Source: Ceratotherium simum simum
Taxonomy: Eukaryota; Chordata; Mammalia; Perissodactyla; Rhinocerotidae
Length of the DNA: 64,000 nucleotides
Reading direction: 5' to 3'
Assembly: GCF_000283155.1 (NCBI RefSeq)
Contig: NW_004454177.1
Coordinates: 1,372,802-1,436,801 of the forward strand
In this document: positions 11,236-22,839 of the stretch, piece after piece
How the letters are laid out: each line of letters starts with the position of its first letter
Numbering within the stretch: position 1 is the first letter of the stretch
Position numbers and translations under genes: made by a program
Notes under the pieces: model-generated
The model's database searches: none
Told to the model about the DNA's origin: nothing
Seen by the model: the letters and a program-made list of their open reading frames with translations, nothing else

Positions 11236-12589
11236 GCAGTCTCAGGATTGCTCACCTATAACCTATTCGAAAAACAAGTTTACTAATTGAGTACAATACT
11301 GTGTACTCTTTAGCCCTAGAGTATATAGTTTAAATTACTATCCAAAGTTACCTAGGTTAGTTCTTTTTTTCCTCACACTCTTTACTGTGGTTATGTTATT
11401 AATTTGTTATAGTTAATACATGTTTTTAAAAGTGAATAAGATTTGTAAAAATATTTTGAAAAATACCACGTGTATGGAATTGTTTCTTTCTCTCTGGAGA
11501 AATATTCCTGGGCTAGGTACTCCAGAGCCTGTAGGGAGATTCGAACCCTGATCCCTTCCCACCCTGCTCCTTTCTCCAATACCCTTCTCTGCTCCTGTAT
11601 CATCTGTTTCTTTAGTGCTCTGGGAAGAAATTCTCATGAGTGCTTTAAAAGTCTTGAATTTCAGTCTAGGCCACCTCCACTGAACTCCCCACTGCTTTAG
11701 CCTCAGCCCAAGTAAAACTCTTTTACACCTTCATCTGCCTTCATCTGTGGGAGTTTTCTATCCAAACATCATTCCTACCTGGATCAAACATCTTAATTCC
11801 TTTCCTTTTCCTTTCTCTTGGGCTGAAAGAGGCCACCAGGTGGCGCCTCAGAGTCCACTGCAGTCCCATTTTAAAAGTGGTTTAGGTTGGCTTTGGGAAG
11901 CCGTTGCATTTCTAAGAAGGGAAGAGACACATTCTAGTTATTTTTAATTTAGTTGAGAAATTTCTTGCCGTTTAGGTCTTCAGCTCAGCTCTCAGCAAAA
12001 TGACAAAAGAAGTACAGTTTAGCCTCGTCTTTGCCTAGAAACCTTGGGCTCCTTCCCTTTGCCTTTCATTAAAACTTACTCCATGGAAAAACGTACAAGT
12101 TTGTTGACAACCATAATGGGTTTACCTGCCAGGGGGCCTTCACAATAAGTGTGACTGAGCTCCTTGGTCTATCAGCCGCTCTGCAAAGGAAGCTCAGATA
12201 GGACATCAAGAGGCTGGAAATTATATTGAAGTGCCACCACTATCAGTGACTTCTTAAGGGATCTCTTAATTTTCCTGGACTTTGGTTTTCTTATGTGTAA
12301 AATGAAGGGATTATTGAACTTCATGGTCTCAAACACAAATCTCTCAGGAGCCAGGGGGCAATGTAAATCTATGAAGAGGCTGACAAGTGGTTTAAGACAA
12401 CAGGAAGTTGTATTGACTAAACTAGAATTGGAAAGCACATGCCCTACCAAAATGCATTCAAATTTAAACTTTTAAAAAACATTGAGTAGACCAAACAAAA
12501 TCTGTCTGGGCATTGAATGTGTCCAGAAAGCTGCCAGTTTGCAGTTCATGGACTAGAGACACTTCATCACTAAGGTTTCTTCTAGGTCT
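11236..12589. other. Intergenic, repeat-poor, contains a CTCF motif
   Basis: No gene. About 12240-12340 may be a MIR relative (TTATGTGTAAAATGAAGGGA). The CTCF motif at 11831-11849 is the notable item. Confidence 0.45.
11831..11849 (+). promoter_or_regulatory. CTCF binding motif
   Basis: GGCCACCAGGTGGCGCCTC is a near-consensus CTCF core (CCACCAGGTGGCGC), oriented forward on the plus strand, that is, facing BSX 34 kb away. It lies outside any SINE that I recognise. Occupancy is inferred from the motif. Confidence 0.7.
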
Positions 12590-13291
12590 GAGGTTCTGTG
12601 AATACTCTGTAATTTGCTCATGCTCTTCTGTCTGCTTGGAACATTAGCTATCACCATCGTTCTCCATCACCTCTGCATGTCTAAATCTTAATTCCTTCCT
12701 ACAAAACCCACTCAAATACCACTTACTCCAGGAATTTTCCCTTCATTTATCTCTCTATAAATTGGAAAACATTTTCTCTTTCCTCTGAATTGTTCTTTTT
12801 TTTTTTTTTAAAGATTTTTATTTATTTTATTTTTTCCCCCCAAAGCCCCAGCAGATAGTTGCATGTCATAGCTGCACATCCTTCTAGTTGCTGTATGTGG
12901 GACTCGGCCTCAGGATGGACAGAGAAGTGGTGCCTCGATGCGCACCCGGGATCCGAACCCGGGCCGCCAGCATTGCAGCGCGCGCACTTAACCACCAAGC
13001 CACCGGGCCGGCCTCCTCTGAGTTGTTCTAATGTTCTAATGTACCCTCTTCATGGCCCTGATTGCTTTTTTACAGTGTTGTGGTTATTTACATGCTGGTT
13101 GTCAGTGCTTCTCTATATACATTTTTAAGCTCCTTGAAGGCAGAATTCATCTCTAATTTTGTTTTGTATCTCTATCATCTGGAAAACCATTAACAAATAT
13201 TTTCTGAGTTCCTACTCTGTGCTGGGCATGATTTTAGGTGCTACACTTAGCACATAGTAGTGAGGACTCGATAATTGTTTGCTGAATGAAT
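12590..13291 (+). mobile_element. L2 LINE 3' end, interrupted by an ERE
   Basis: Sense L2: TGCTTGGAACATTAGC and CAAATACCACTTACTCCAGG before the SINE, then TTAAGCTCCTTGAAGGCAG and ATAATTGTTTGCTGAATGAA after it. Confidence 0.7.
12796..13013 (-). mobile_element. ERE-type SINE, CAACTAGAAGG subtype (copy E)
   Basis: Full-length minus-strand copy inserted in L2 sequence. The target duplication TCCTCTGAATTGTTC / TCCTCTGAGTTGTTC lies at 12781-12795 and 13014-13028. Confidence 0.92.
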
Positions 13292-13399
13292 AGTATTAAA
13301 TAGAAACTACAATAATTAAAATAAAAAAGACAGACAATACCAAGTGTTAGGGAATATGTGGAGCAACTCTCATACTCTGCTGGCCCCCATAACTTTTCC

Positions 13400-13905
13400 T
13401 TTAGTGGTTTTCCATCATTATCTCATGTTGCACGGAAAGAGGGATTTTGCAGATGTAAACGATTACTAATCATCTGACTTTAAGACAGGGAGATTATCTG
13501 AATGGGTCAATTGAATCATGAGTCCTTCAAAAGCAGAGAGTTTTCTTTAGCTGATGGCAGAAGAGGGCATCAGAGAGATTCAAAGATGAGAAGGACTTCA
13601 TGTATCGTTGCTGCCTTAACTGGGCCTGAAAGTGGCCTCCAGAAATCGGGAGCAGCCCTCAGCTGACAGCCAGCAAGATAAAGGGGAGCTCAATCCTATA
13701 TAACCGCCAGGAACGATTCTGCCAACAACCTGAACAAGGTTGGAAGCAGATTCTCAGCTGACACCTTGATTTTGGCCTTTTAAGACCTTAAGCAGAGAAC
13801 CCAGTTGAACCTGACTAGACTTTTGACCACAGAACTGTGAGATAATAAATGGGTACTGTTTTAAGCTACTTAGTTTGTGGTAATTTGTTATGTAGCAAGA
13901 AAAAA
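13400..13905 (+). mobile_element. MLT1-type MaLR LTR
   Basis: Sense LTR body with AAGGTTGGAAGCAGATTCTC, GCTGACACCTTGATTTTGG and AGAACTGTGAGATAATAAAT. The AATAAA poly(A) signal is followed by TAGTTTGTGGTAATTTGTTA. Diverged. Confidence 0.75.
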
Positions 13906-13919
13906 CTTGTATAGGCACT

Positions 13920-14235
13920 CAACCAGCACTGTGGAGAGACCCACATGGAGAGGAACTAAGGCTCCTGGGTAAAAGCCAGTGCCCACTTGCCAACCATGTG
14001 GTGAGCCATCTCAGGTGTGGGTCTTCCAGCCCCAGTCCAGCCTTCAGATGATGCAGCCCAGGACAACAACCCGACTGCAGCCTCACAAGAGATCCTGAGT
14101 CAGAACCACCCAACCAAGCTGCTCCTGGATTCCTGACTCACAGAAATCATGAGAGAAAAGAAATGATTGTCATTGTTGTAAGCCACTAAGTTTTGGGGTA
14201 GCGTGTTATGCAGCCATAGGTCACTAATAGAGTAA
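13920..14235 (+). mobile_element. Second MLT1-type MaLR LTR fragment
   Basis: Sense 3' half: AATCATGAGAGAAAAGAAAT, GTTGTAAGCCACTAAGTTTT and GCGTGTTATGCAGCCATAGG. It directly follows the previous LTR in the same orientation. Confidence 0.65.
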
Positions 14236-14529
14236 GTGCTCAGTGAACGTCTGGGGCTTGATTGGCTACCCTGGGGCACTAAACCGAGCAGGGGTATTTC
14301 AGGCCCCTTTGACCTCTGGCATTGCAGGATCCAGACCATGCAGGAAGCCTCACACTCCCTAAGGCAGGTCCTCTGGGTCTTTTGCCCAATTCCCCTGCCC
14401 TCCCGCCAGCCGCTAGTTGGAAGTCCTGCCTTGTGTTCTCAGGGTCTAGAGTTGCCTGCGTTGCTCTGGTGAGCATGCATAAGAGCAAACTAAGCTTCTT
14501 TAGGAGGAAGATGAAAGAAAAATGTGTTT

Positions 14530-15840
14530 TTTAAAATGGGAAGAAACCTACTTACTTCACAACAGTATTGTTAATTGAGTGATAATGGTATAAAAATAAA
14601 ATACTATATAGTCATTAATGAGATAGAAAAAAGCACTCTATATATAAATGTAGAACGCTGACCAAGATTGTTTGTTTTGTTTTTTTATGTCACATGGTTT
14701 TGCTTTGTTTTTTTGAGGCAACATTAGTTTATAACATTATGTAAGTTTCAGGTGTATGTCATTATATTTTTATTTCTGTGTAGACTACTTCATGTTCACC
14801 ACCCAAAGACTAATTACCATCCGTCACTGTACACATGTACCCTTTTATTCCTTTTGTCTCCCTCTCCCCCCATCCCCTCTGGTAACCACCAATCTAATCT
14901 CTATATCCATGTGTTTGTTTGTTATTCTTGTTGTTTTTATCTTCCACTTAGAAGTGAAATCATACTCATATGGTATTTGACTTTCTCCATGTGACATTTC
15001 GCTTAGCATAATACCCTCAAGGTCCATGCATGTTGTCACAAATGGCAAGATTTCATCTTTTTTATGGCTTAGTAGTATTCCATTATGTGTGTGTATGTAT
15101 GTATGTATATATATACATCACATGTTTATCCACTCATCCATTGATAGGCACTTTAAGTCTTAGCTTTTGTGAATAATACTGCAATGAACATAGCAGTGCA
15201 AAAAGAACAAAGCTGGAGGTATCACATTCCCTGACTTCAAAATATACTACAAAGCTATAGTAACCAAAACAGCATGCTATTGGCATAAAAACAGACACAC
15301 AGATCAATGGAACAGAATTAAGAGCCCAGAAATAAACCCACACATCTCTGGACAGCTAATTTTTGACAAGGGATCCAAGAACACACAATGGAGAAAGGAA
15401 AGTCTCTTCAATAAATGGTGTTGGGAAAACTAGACAGCCACATGCAAAAGAATGAAAGTAGACCATTATCTTACACCATACACAAAAATTAACTCAAATG
15501 GATTAAAGACTTGGATGTAAGACCTGAAACCATAAAACTCCCAGAAGAAAACATAGGCAGTACACTCTTGGACATAGGTCTTAGCAGCATCTTTTTGAAT
15601 ACCAAGATTGTTAACAATAACAGAAGATAGGTCTATTTTTAAATGAAAAGAGCAATGTGTACAGTTAACTATCACTCTGTTACAAAAAAAGATATCTCTG
15701 GTAAAAGATTGCCTTTTGGGAAGAGAATTGGATGGTTGGGGGCAGGGGTGGGAGGGAGATCTCTTTTCACTGTATGTCTTTTGTACCTTTTTAATCATGT
15801 ACATGTATTATCTATTAAAAATAAATTCCTTTCTTGGAAA
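14530..15840 (+). mobile_element. Older L1M fragment split by a younger L1
   Basis: Sense L1M text runs up to 14672 (AGTCATTAATGAGATAGAAA) and resumes after 15601 (GGTGGGAGGGAGATCTCTT, CATGTACATGTATTATCTAT). The interruption is the insertion at 14673-15600. Confidence 0.6.
14673..15600 (-). mobile_element. L1 insertion with 5' inversion (twin priming)
   Basis: The left part (about 14673-15195) is L1 3' UTR in minus orientation, T-rich at its left end. It then switches without a gap to plus-strand ORF2 text (AAAGAACAAAGCTGGAGGTA, AATAAACCCACACATCTCTG). The target duplication ACCAAGATTGTT is perfect (14661-14672, 15601-15612). The structure is the usual 5'-inversion form of L1 insertion. Confidence 0.88.
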
Positions 15841-16069
15841 AAGATAGTAGGAGCTCCCCAACAATTTTCTGCTTCCCTACTCCCTTCCCTTACCACACTC
15901 ACACACAACTAGAACTCTTTACATGTACACTTGAACAGTAAACATATAGCCAAATGCTCTCGCTTACAACCTCACAGCCCGAGTATGTGCACAAAGGCAG
16001 CTGTGCATCTGCTGTACTCACACACATCCCCACGCATGTACCAACAAGCAGGCAGTCCCATGTATCAAC

Positions 16070-16143
16070 GTGTGTGTGTGTGTGTGTGTGTGTATGTCTA
16101 TGTATATATATATATGTATATATAATACTTATTTATATATGTG
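16070..16143. repeat. (TG)n followed by (TA)n microsatellite
   Basis: TG repeats at 16070-16093 pass into alternating TA to about 16140. A potential variable marker and slippage site. Confidence 0.9.
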
Positions 16144-16249
16144 CGTGTGTGCCTTTGACCTAGCCCCTTTACCCTCACCTGTGCCTGCTTCCTATGTGTG
16201 TACACCTGGATGGATGCCCTCAATTACAAGGCGAAATAGGTTAAAAGTA

Positions 16250-16560
16250 TCCTATTCAAAAGCACTAAAGAGGCCTAATTATAGGTGACTGTAAAACTCT
16301 AATTAGGGGAGGACTCATCAGCCGCTAAACAAGGGAGGAGAATGCAGACCTGAAATTAAAAGACCTGAATGACAAATGCAGGCTCCTCAGACGTTAGGAG
16401 AGAGGGGCTTAATTGCCCTTTGATAAAACTGGAATGGGGTAGACAGGAAGGAGGGGGAGGCCAATAATCAAAGGAGGGGAATCCTGCAGACAAGGCCTCT
16501 CCCGCATGCTCCCCCAGCATCTGCCTGGAGGCCATTTATATGAAAATAGTCACTTGCCTT
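16250..16560. promoter_or_regulatory. Candidate conserved non-coding element
   Basis: Repeat-free and rich in factor-core sites: CTAATTATAGG, CTCTAATTAGGGG, GCTTAATTGCCCTTTGAT and CCAATAATCAAAGG (TCF/LEF-like). Conservation is inferred from this character only. Confidence 0.35.
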
Positions 16561-16719
16561 CCACTGCCAGCAGATGAAGTGGGAGAAACTTGTTACTCAC
16601 ATCCTGCTCTCTCTTTCCTCCACTCTCTGAGCTGCCTCTGAGCTCACTCAGGAATCCGGGGTCCTTGGTCTCCTCCCAGCTGTCAAAATCCATTCTCTGG
16701 AGGCTGCAAGCATCCCTTG

Positions 16720-16920
16720 TGGAGAGGGCACACATTCTAATTCTGACTCAGGCACTCACTAGCTGTGTGACCTTTGTGAGTCACTTACACTAAACAAATC
16801 TATTTCCTCAATTTCAAAATAGACTGATAACGTCTGTCTTCCAGATTTGTGAACAAGCACAGACTGGTAAATGAGAAAGTACTTTGTAAACTGTGAGTTG
16901 CTACATAGTTATTAGCCATT
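16720..16920 (+). mobile_element. MIR
   Basis: Sense MIR: CACTAGCTGTGTGACCTTTG, CAATTTCAAAATAGACTGAT, GAAAGTACTTTGTAAACTG. Confidence 0.65.
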
Positions 16921-17144
16921 ATGGACCAGACCCACGGGACCAGATCGAATGTTCCTCGAGGACAGGAATCACATCTTAGTCAGCTTTGCTTCAGATTCCT
17001 GCTATACTTATCTAATAGGGTGGAGCTGAAGAGTCATTATCACTGTGGGGTAAATGACAGACCAGAACAAATAGGTTCTCTCCACCCTGGTGTGAACAAA
17101 TGGACAAAACTTTTGGCAATATGATGAAGCTGTGGTGGCTATAC

Positions 17145-17620
17145 CATTAATACTAATATTTACTGAGCATTTACTGTGTAGCAGGCACCATCCTAAGCAG
17201 TTTACATGTATCCACTTATTTGATCCTCAACGTCCTTAAGAGAGAGTACATTATCAGCATCTCCCCGTTTTTTCTTTTTTTTTTTGGCTGAGGAAGATTC
17301 GCCCTGAGCTAACATCTGTACCAATCTTCCTCTTTTTGTGTGTGAGCTGCTGCCACAGCACGGCCACTGACAAGTGGTGTAGGTCCACACCCAGGAACCA
17401 AACCCAGGCCCCCGGAGCAGAGCACACTGAACTTAACCACTAGGCCACTGGGGCTAGCCTGGCATCTTCCCTATTTTAAAGATGAGGAAATACAGTCTCA
17501 GGTTTAGGAGCTTACCCAAAGCTACACTACTAGTGAGTAGAGGAGCAGGTCTGAACCAAGGCCGTCTGGCTCCCCAGCCCACACTCTTAACCATGCAGAG
17601 TGTAGGCACCAGCCAGCAGG
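17145..17620 (-). mobile_element. MIR split by an ERE
   Basis: Antisense MIR: GAGCATTTACTGTGTAGCAG before the SINE, then GATGAGGAAATACAGTCTCA and CCCACACTCTTAACCATGC after it. Confidence 0.75.
17272..17461 (-). mobile_element. ERE-type SINE, GAGGAAGAT subtype, short (copy F)
   Basis: Minus-strand copy of about 190 bp that lacks one of the two GAGGAAGAT modules. Degenerate target duplication GCATCTCCCCGTTTT / GCATCTTCCCTATTTT (17257-17271, 17462-17477). Old and diverged. Confidence 0.85.
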
Positions 17621-17659
17621 TGGTGGATGGCGTTTGGCGTTTGTGGCCTTTTTGGTGCC

Positions 17660-17935
17660 GGTTAGTACAGTTACAGCTAACATGTCTCGAGTGCTTATAA
17701 TATACCAGGCACTCTGCTGAGACTTGTACATGTTATCTCCTTTTATCCTTCCAACAACTCTTTAAAATAGGTGACATTGTTTATTTTCCCCATTTTACAG
17801 ATGAAAAAACTGGGGCTCAGAGAGGTAAAATAAGTTATCCAAGACCACAGTAAGAGATGAATGTAGAGTTAAAGTTGGAGCCTTGTTAGTCGAATTCAGT
17901 GCCTACATCCTGAACCACAATATATTGCAGTTATT
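17660..17935 (-). mobile_element. MIR
   Basis: Antisense MIR: GTGCTTATAATATACCAGGC, CCCCATTTTACAGATGAAAA, GGGCTCAGAGAGGTAAAATA. Confidence 0.75.
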
Positions 17936-18167
17936 TTGCATAAGCAGCCGCCTCCTCTGTTGAAGCTTTAATACTGGTGCCGTGTGGTCCAGCTAGTCTG
18001 GTTCTGCAAGAAGAGGAGAGGAGTCTGATGGGGGACGACTGCCATGGGGGTAGAGAAGAGACTGAGCTAGTCACGGTGTGTGAGGGCAGGAGGAGGGAGG
18101 AGGAAGGAGAAAGGCAGTGACAGTGACAGTGTGTCTTCTAAAAGCAAGATATTTTGCTAGTCACTTT

Positions 18168-18381
18168 GTTTTTTGTTTTTTTTTAATTTTTGTTTATTTT
18201 TTCCTCCCAAAACCCCAGTAGATAATTGTATGTCATAGTTGCACATCCTTCTAGTTGCTGTATGTGGGACGCGGCCTCAGCATGGCCGGAGAAGCGGTGC
18301 GTCGGTGCGCACCCGGGATCTGAACCCGGGCCGCCAGCAGTGGAGCGCGCACACTTAACCGCTAAGCCACAGGGCCGGCCC
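18168..18381 (-). mobile_element. ERE-type SINE, CAACTAGAAGG subtype (copy G)
   Basis: Full-length minus-strand copy with perfect target duplication TTGCTAGTCACTTT (18154-18167, 18382-18395). One of the least diverged copies here. Confidence 0.93.
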
Positions 18382-18539
18382 TTGCTAGTCACTTTGAGGT
18401 GAAGAGATAATATAAGCCTCCAAATAGTTTGTGGCCTCGGGGTGGCACAAAACTAACCCTCAAATGATTACACTATGAAGCTGATCTGTGGAAGAGAGGA
18501 GAAATGAGCCTTGGAGGTTCATCATGGGGGGATATACGT

Positions 18540-19800
18540 GTGATGGATGGAATCAGAAAAAGTGCCATGGATGAGGAGGAATTTGACCTGGGGATTGACA
18601 CAAGGATATCAGTAAATGAAGAGAGCTGAGAAGGGCTTTCCAGGAGCTGTGGTTGTGATGCCTAAACTTTCCTTTTTGTAATGGCCCCACGTTTGAAGAT
18701 TTTGCCTATCAAAGTGATTTAGTAAGTAATACCTATGTATAATTAAAGATAATAAAACTGTTCATTAAAGCTCCTGATCATCACACATTAGCCAACATTT
18801 ATGCAACAACAAGTGTTTAGCACCTGCTGTGTGTATATTGCTGTGCCCGTACTTGGAATATGTTGATAGTACATCGATGGACAAGATACTACCCCTTCCT
18901 TCAAGGAACTTTCCAAGTTTTCCAGTTGAAACCAAAGAAACTGGACATTTCTGTCCAGCACTATCTTGGGTAGATAAATGGACATCTGTTATTAGGCCTT
19001 TTGAAATATTTGAAAAGAAAAACCATTACCATTTATTGAGAGACAACTATGTGCCAGGCATGCACTGGGCACTTTATAAATACTTGGTTTTATTTATTCC
19101 TGTTTCCCCTCCAGCTTCACTCAAATGCAAACTCCATGTTTTGGTCATTGCTTTATCTCCAGTGCCTACAATGATGCCTGCCACATAATAGGTGCCAACA
19201 AATACTAGTTGAATTGGTCAAATGAATTAACTCTAATCTCTCAACAAACTGCAAGGTAGTTGTGATTATTTCTCTTTTAGTGATGAGGAATCTAAGACTC
19301 AGAGAGATTGAATAAATTGCTCAAGTTCATGCAACTTTCAGTGACAGGGCAGGGATTAAATCTCAGATCTGCTTGAGGTACTCCTCCCATTCTATTCTTC
19401 CGACAGAGGTGCCTAAAGACAGGGACATTAGGTTGGAAAGCTCTGAGATAAGAATGAGTATGCAAAAGTGTGTTTGAGCAGGGGAAGTGGTCAGCTTGCA
19501 GGGTTAGAGGGAGAGTGGGGAATGAGGCTGCAGGGCATGTTAGTATGGAAGGCCAGAAACGCTGGGCTGAGGGCTTTGATTGGATTTGGAAGGCACCGGG
19601 CAATGCAAATTTTTGACTTGGAGTTATGTTTTAGAAAGATTAACCTAGCAGCAATGTATAGGGTAGTTTGGATTTTAGAGAGATGGGAGATGATCAATGT
19701 CACTAATCTGTCAGTTGATGGGGAGGTAGCCAGTAATTGAATGGAGGCGGTGACAATAAGAATGGAAAGTAAGGATGATGTCAGAGTAGACTCATGCCCC
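18540..19800. mobile_element. Mosaic of L2 and MIR fragments
   Basis: Weak L2-like text at 18555-18660 and 18785-18910. A MIR start lies at about 19030-19085 (TTTATTGAGAGACAACTATG). An L2 3' end is at 19130-19225 (TTTATCTCCAGTGCCTACAA) and an antisense MIR at 19226-19375 (GATGAGGAATCTAAGACTCA). 19440-19800 resembles an old LINE remnant (GTTATGTTTTAGAAAGATTA). Boundaries are approximate; no gene. Confidence 0.45.
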
Positions 19801-20149
19801 AAGTGAGGGAGCCCAAATAGAGCTCAGAGGTCATTTGCAGCAACAAGTAGGTGAGGCAGCTAGTCTGTATGGTTTCCTCTCTCCTCCTAGAATTATCTCC
19901 AGGTGGGTAGCAGCCCCTGTTTTGGGGTCACAGCTTTAAACCAGTCATCGTCTTGGCAGAGCCGATAGCTAGTCATTTCTTTAGTGAATATTAATGGAGC
20001 GCTTAGTATTATATGTTCACAGCATCAGCATCAGTATATTTTTTGCACGTTGGGCTCAGGTCAATAAATGCATTAAGGTCGTACTGTGTTAGGGTTTGGA
20101 GAGAGGGGAGGGACTCTATCAGGCTTCCCAGTTCAATCTACAATCTACA
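19801..20149. other. Intergenic, no recognised feature
   Basis: Unique sequence with no gene or clear repeat. Confidence 0.4.
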
Positions 20150-20300
20150 GACAGACACCTGCCTTTCAGTTTCTTCAACTGTAAAATGGGGATAATAATT
20201 GTACTTATCTTACTGGGAGGATTCAATGACTTAATATAGGTTAAGCAAACAGAACAGTGCCTGACATGTAGTAAGCGATTGGTAAGTGTTTGCTAACGTT
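20150..20300 (+). mobile_element. MIR
   Basis: Sense MIR 3' part: TTCTTCAACTGTAAAATGGG, ACAGAACAGTGCCTGACATG, TAGTAAGCGATTGG. Confidence 0.75.
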
Positions 20301-21069
20301 ATATACAAGACAAAACTCCTCCCCTTAAGGACACAACCGTGTAACTGGATTCATACAGTCCAGCAAGAAACTGTGATAATAGGCTTGTCTATTGTTCAAA
20401 CTGATCCCTCCCACTGACAGCCAAGCTCTCTTTACATCCCCAAACTCCTCAGTGACAAAATGACTATCAAGTCTACCTATGCCTCCACAACCCTAGGACG
20501 TCCCAAGAGTGTACAAGAGTCAGAGCCCCCATGCAATTTTGGAGGTGACCTTTATCTCCCTCTAGCTCAGCAGACCTGCCAGGAATTAAATCTTTGCCTG
20601 GGACAAATGAGATTATGTTCCCTTTGGAGAGAAAAAAAGACAATCTTCACCTCTTCCCGGATACAGATATTCATTTGCCTGATCACCTGCCAAGCAGATG
20701 AGCCTCTGAGATGCCCTCTTTCTTGTTCACTTAGGGGTGAAAAATTACCAGCAAGAAACCAATTAGCATCCTCTACGAGCGGGTCTCAAGCCTTCTGGAG
20801 CCAATTCTTTTACTCCATCCTCTGCACAGAAGCAGCATCTGCTTTGGGATCTTGTCCTAATTGAGTCGAACCATGTTGTTATTATTTGTTAATCATAGCC
20901 CCAAGAGAGGAGAGGAAGAGAGGGAGGGAGGGAAGGGGCTCTGTCCTTCTCTTGTCTCCAGCCTAGAAAAAAGCAATCAAGAAAGAGGGCAATTGGCCAG
21001 AGGGGTCAGAGGTCAGGAAGGAGGAACTATCTAGACACCTAGGTGGCTGATTTACATGCAATGAAGAAT
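20301..21069. other. Intergenic, no recognised repeat
   Basis: Contains a 134-codon open frame (20460-20864, plus) with no recognisable domain, homologue or splice context; I treat it as chance. A GA-rich stretch lies at about 20905-20940. Confidence 0.4.
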
Positions 21070-21345
21070 AATAAAACTGAGTCTTTCTTGAGCACTTATT
21101 ATGCACCAGGCACTATTCTAGATGCTTTCTATGGATTAATAGATTAAATCACTACAACAACTCTGCAAGTTAGGTGTTCTCATTTAGAAATGAGGAAAAT
21201 GGAGGCACTAACAGGTTGAGTATTTACCCAAGGTCACATGATAAACTGAAGGGAAACCAAGACTTGGGCCTCGATGTTCCTGCTGCTGCCTCTGTGCTCA
21301 TAACCACGATGCTGCCTCTGTGCTCATAACCACAATGCTGTGCCC
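21070..21345 (-). mobile_element. MIR with a 26-bp tandem duplication
   Basis: Antisense MIR: GAGCACTTATTATGCACCAG, AAATGAGGAAAATGGAGGCA, CCCAAGGTCACATGATAAAC. At its far end a 26-bp unit beginning TGCTGCCTCTGTG is present twice (21284-21309, 21310-21335) with one mismatch. Confidence 0.75.
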
Positions 21346-22164
21346 CTTCTCTCCTCAGCTGGCCTCTCTGCTGTGCTCAGAGAGCTGGGTCGTCAGCTGC
21401 AACTTTGGAGCAAAGACCCAAGTCCAGCTGTCTGGGTCTTCGTGAGCTCCCAGTTATCTTCTGGGAGAGCCTTGATGAGCATCAGGTGGGGCGGTCCCTG
21501 AATGTAGAGCTCTGGGCTGCTGCAGAGGGGAGATGCAGAGGAAAGAGAAGCAGCCTTTAGGGGATGCCTGGTCTACTGGGGAAACAGAATGTGCAAAGGA
21601 TTGAGATAAGCAAAGCAAGTAATACCTGCCATTAGGGGCAAACGGCCTGAAACCCAAAGCCCAAACTCCCTAGTAAAGCCGTTGAGGCCTCTTGCCCTGT
21701 GGCCTCTGCCAGCCTACCCAGCCCCAGGGTGCTTGCCTTGGGTGAAGACTGAGAAGAAGAAATTCCCACGTCGCAGCTTCCCATTTCAACCTTACTGATA
21801 AAGCCCAACATGCCCCTCACTGGAGTGAAACTGCTTGGGTTCACACCCAAATGCTAGATTCCAATCCTTCTGTTTCTTAGAGCACAGGATTGTATGTTCC
21901 AAACTCCTCAGGGGCCAGGCAGGTCAAAAAGACAAAAAACGGAGGTATAATCCAGTGAGTGGTGCAGCCTGTCTTAACCTGAAGTGCACACATTTTGCCT
22001 AAAGGCTTTCAGGATAAAAAAATTTAAAAACACTGCTGAGCAGGCAGCCCCTCTGGGTCCATCACTATGAGGCACTTAGCTCTTCAGGAGGAGTGAGGGG
22101 AGTGGACCTAGAATTTCTCCTTTCCTGTGAATTCCTTTATGGTAGGAAAACAGCACAGTGTGAT
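21346..22164. other. Intergenic, no recognised feature
   Basis: Unique sequence. No gene or repeat that I can name. Confidence 0.4.
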
Positions 22165-22430
22165 TCATCCACTCTGTAAGGCAAGGATGGACTCCGAAGC
22201 CAGAGTACATGATTTTGATCCCAGCTCTACTGTTTATTGCCTCTGTGACTTTGGACAAGTTATAGGCCTCCCTCTGCCTCAGTTTCTTCATCTGTAAGAT
22301 GGGCAGAATGGTAGGACTCACTTCATGAGGGCTGTTGGAGGAATTAAATGAGTTATATGTAAAGTGCTTAGAACAGTGTCCAGCATATAGTTAGTGTCAT
22401 ATAAGTGTTAGCAATGATTATTTCCATAGA
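22165..22430 (+). mobile_element. MIR
   Basis: Sense MIR nearly end to end: GGATGGACTCCGAAGCCAGA, TCAGTTTCTTCATCTGTAAG, AAGTGCTTAGAACAGTGTCC. Confidence 0.8.
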
Positions 22431-22525
22431 ACATATGTCACAGGTTCTGGATGCTGTGGACATATAATGATAATCTACAGTTCTGTATACAGTCTGACAG
22501 CAAGAAAGTAATCAAGAATTATATT

Positions 22526-22767
22526 GGGGCCTGCCCCGTGGCGTAGCAGTTATGTGCGCGCACTCTGCTTCAGCGGCAGAGGGTTGACAGGTTGGGATCC
22601 TGGGCGTGCACCGACGCACCACTTGTCAAGCCATGCTGTGGTGGCGTCCCATATAAAGTAGAGGAAGATGGGCACGGATGTTAGCCCAGGGCCAATCTTC
22701 CTCAGCACAAAAAGGAGGATTGGCATCGGATGTTAGCTCAGGGCCGGTCTTCCTCACAAAAAAAAAA
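22526..22767 (+). mobile_element. ERE-type SINE, GAGGAAGAT subtype (copy H)
   Basis: It starts GGGGCCTGCCCCGTGGCGTAG and has both GAGGAAGAT/GAGGATTGGC modules and an A-tail. Target duplication AGAATTATATT (22515-22525, and repeated at about 22768). Confidence 0.92.
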
Positions 22768-22839
22768 AGAATTATATTTGTGGCAATATCTCTAACTTCC
22801 TGGGATTCCTGGAGTTCACTGTTACATCTCCACTTATTA

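Noticed and set aside
16070..16143. CRISPR-like or tandem-array signal
   Set aside because: Plain TG/TA microsatellite. No direct repeats with unique spacers occur anywhere in the window.
17606..17630. A second CTCF-like string (CCAGCAGGTGGTGG)
   Set aside because: It lacks the GGCGC part of the core; too weak to list.
20460..20864. 134-codon plus-strand open frame
   Set aside because: No domain, no splice or promoter context, composition like surrounding unique DNA.
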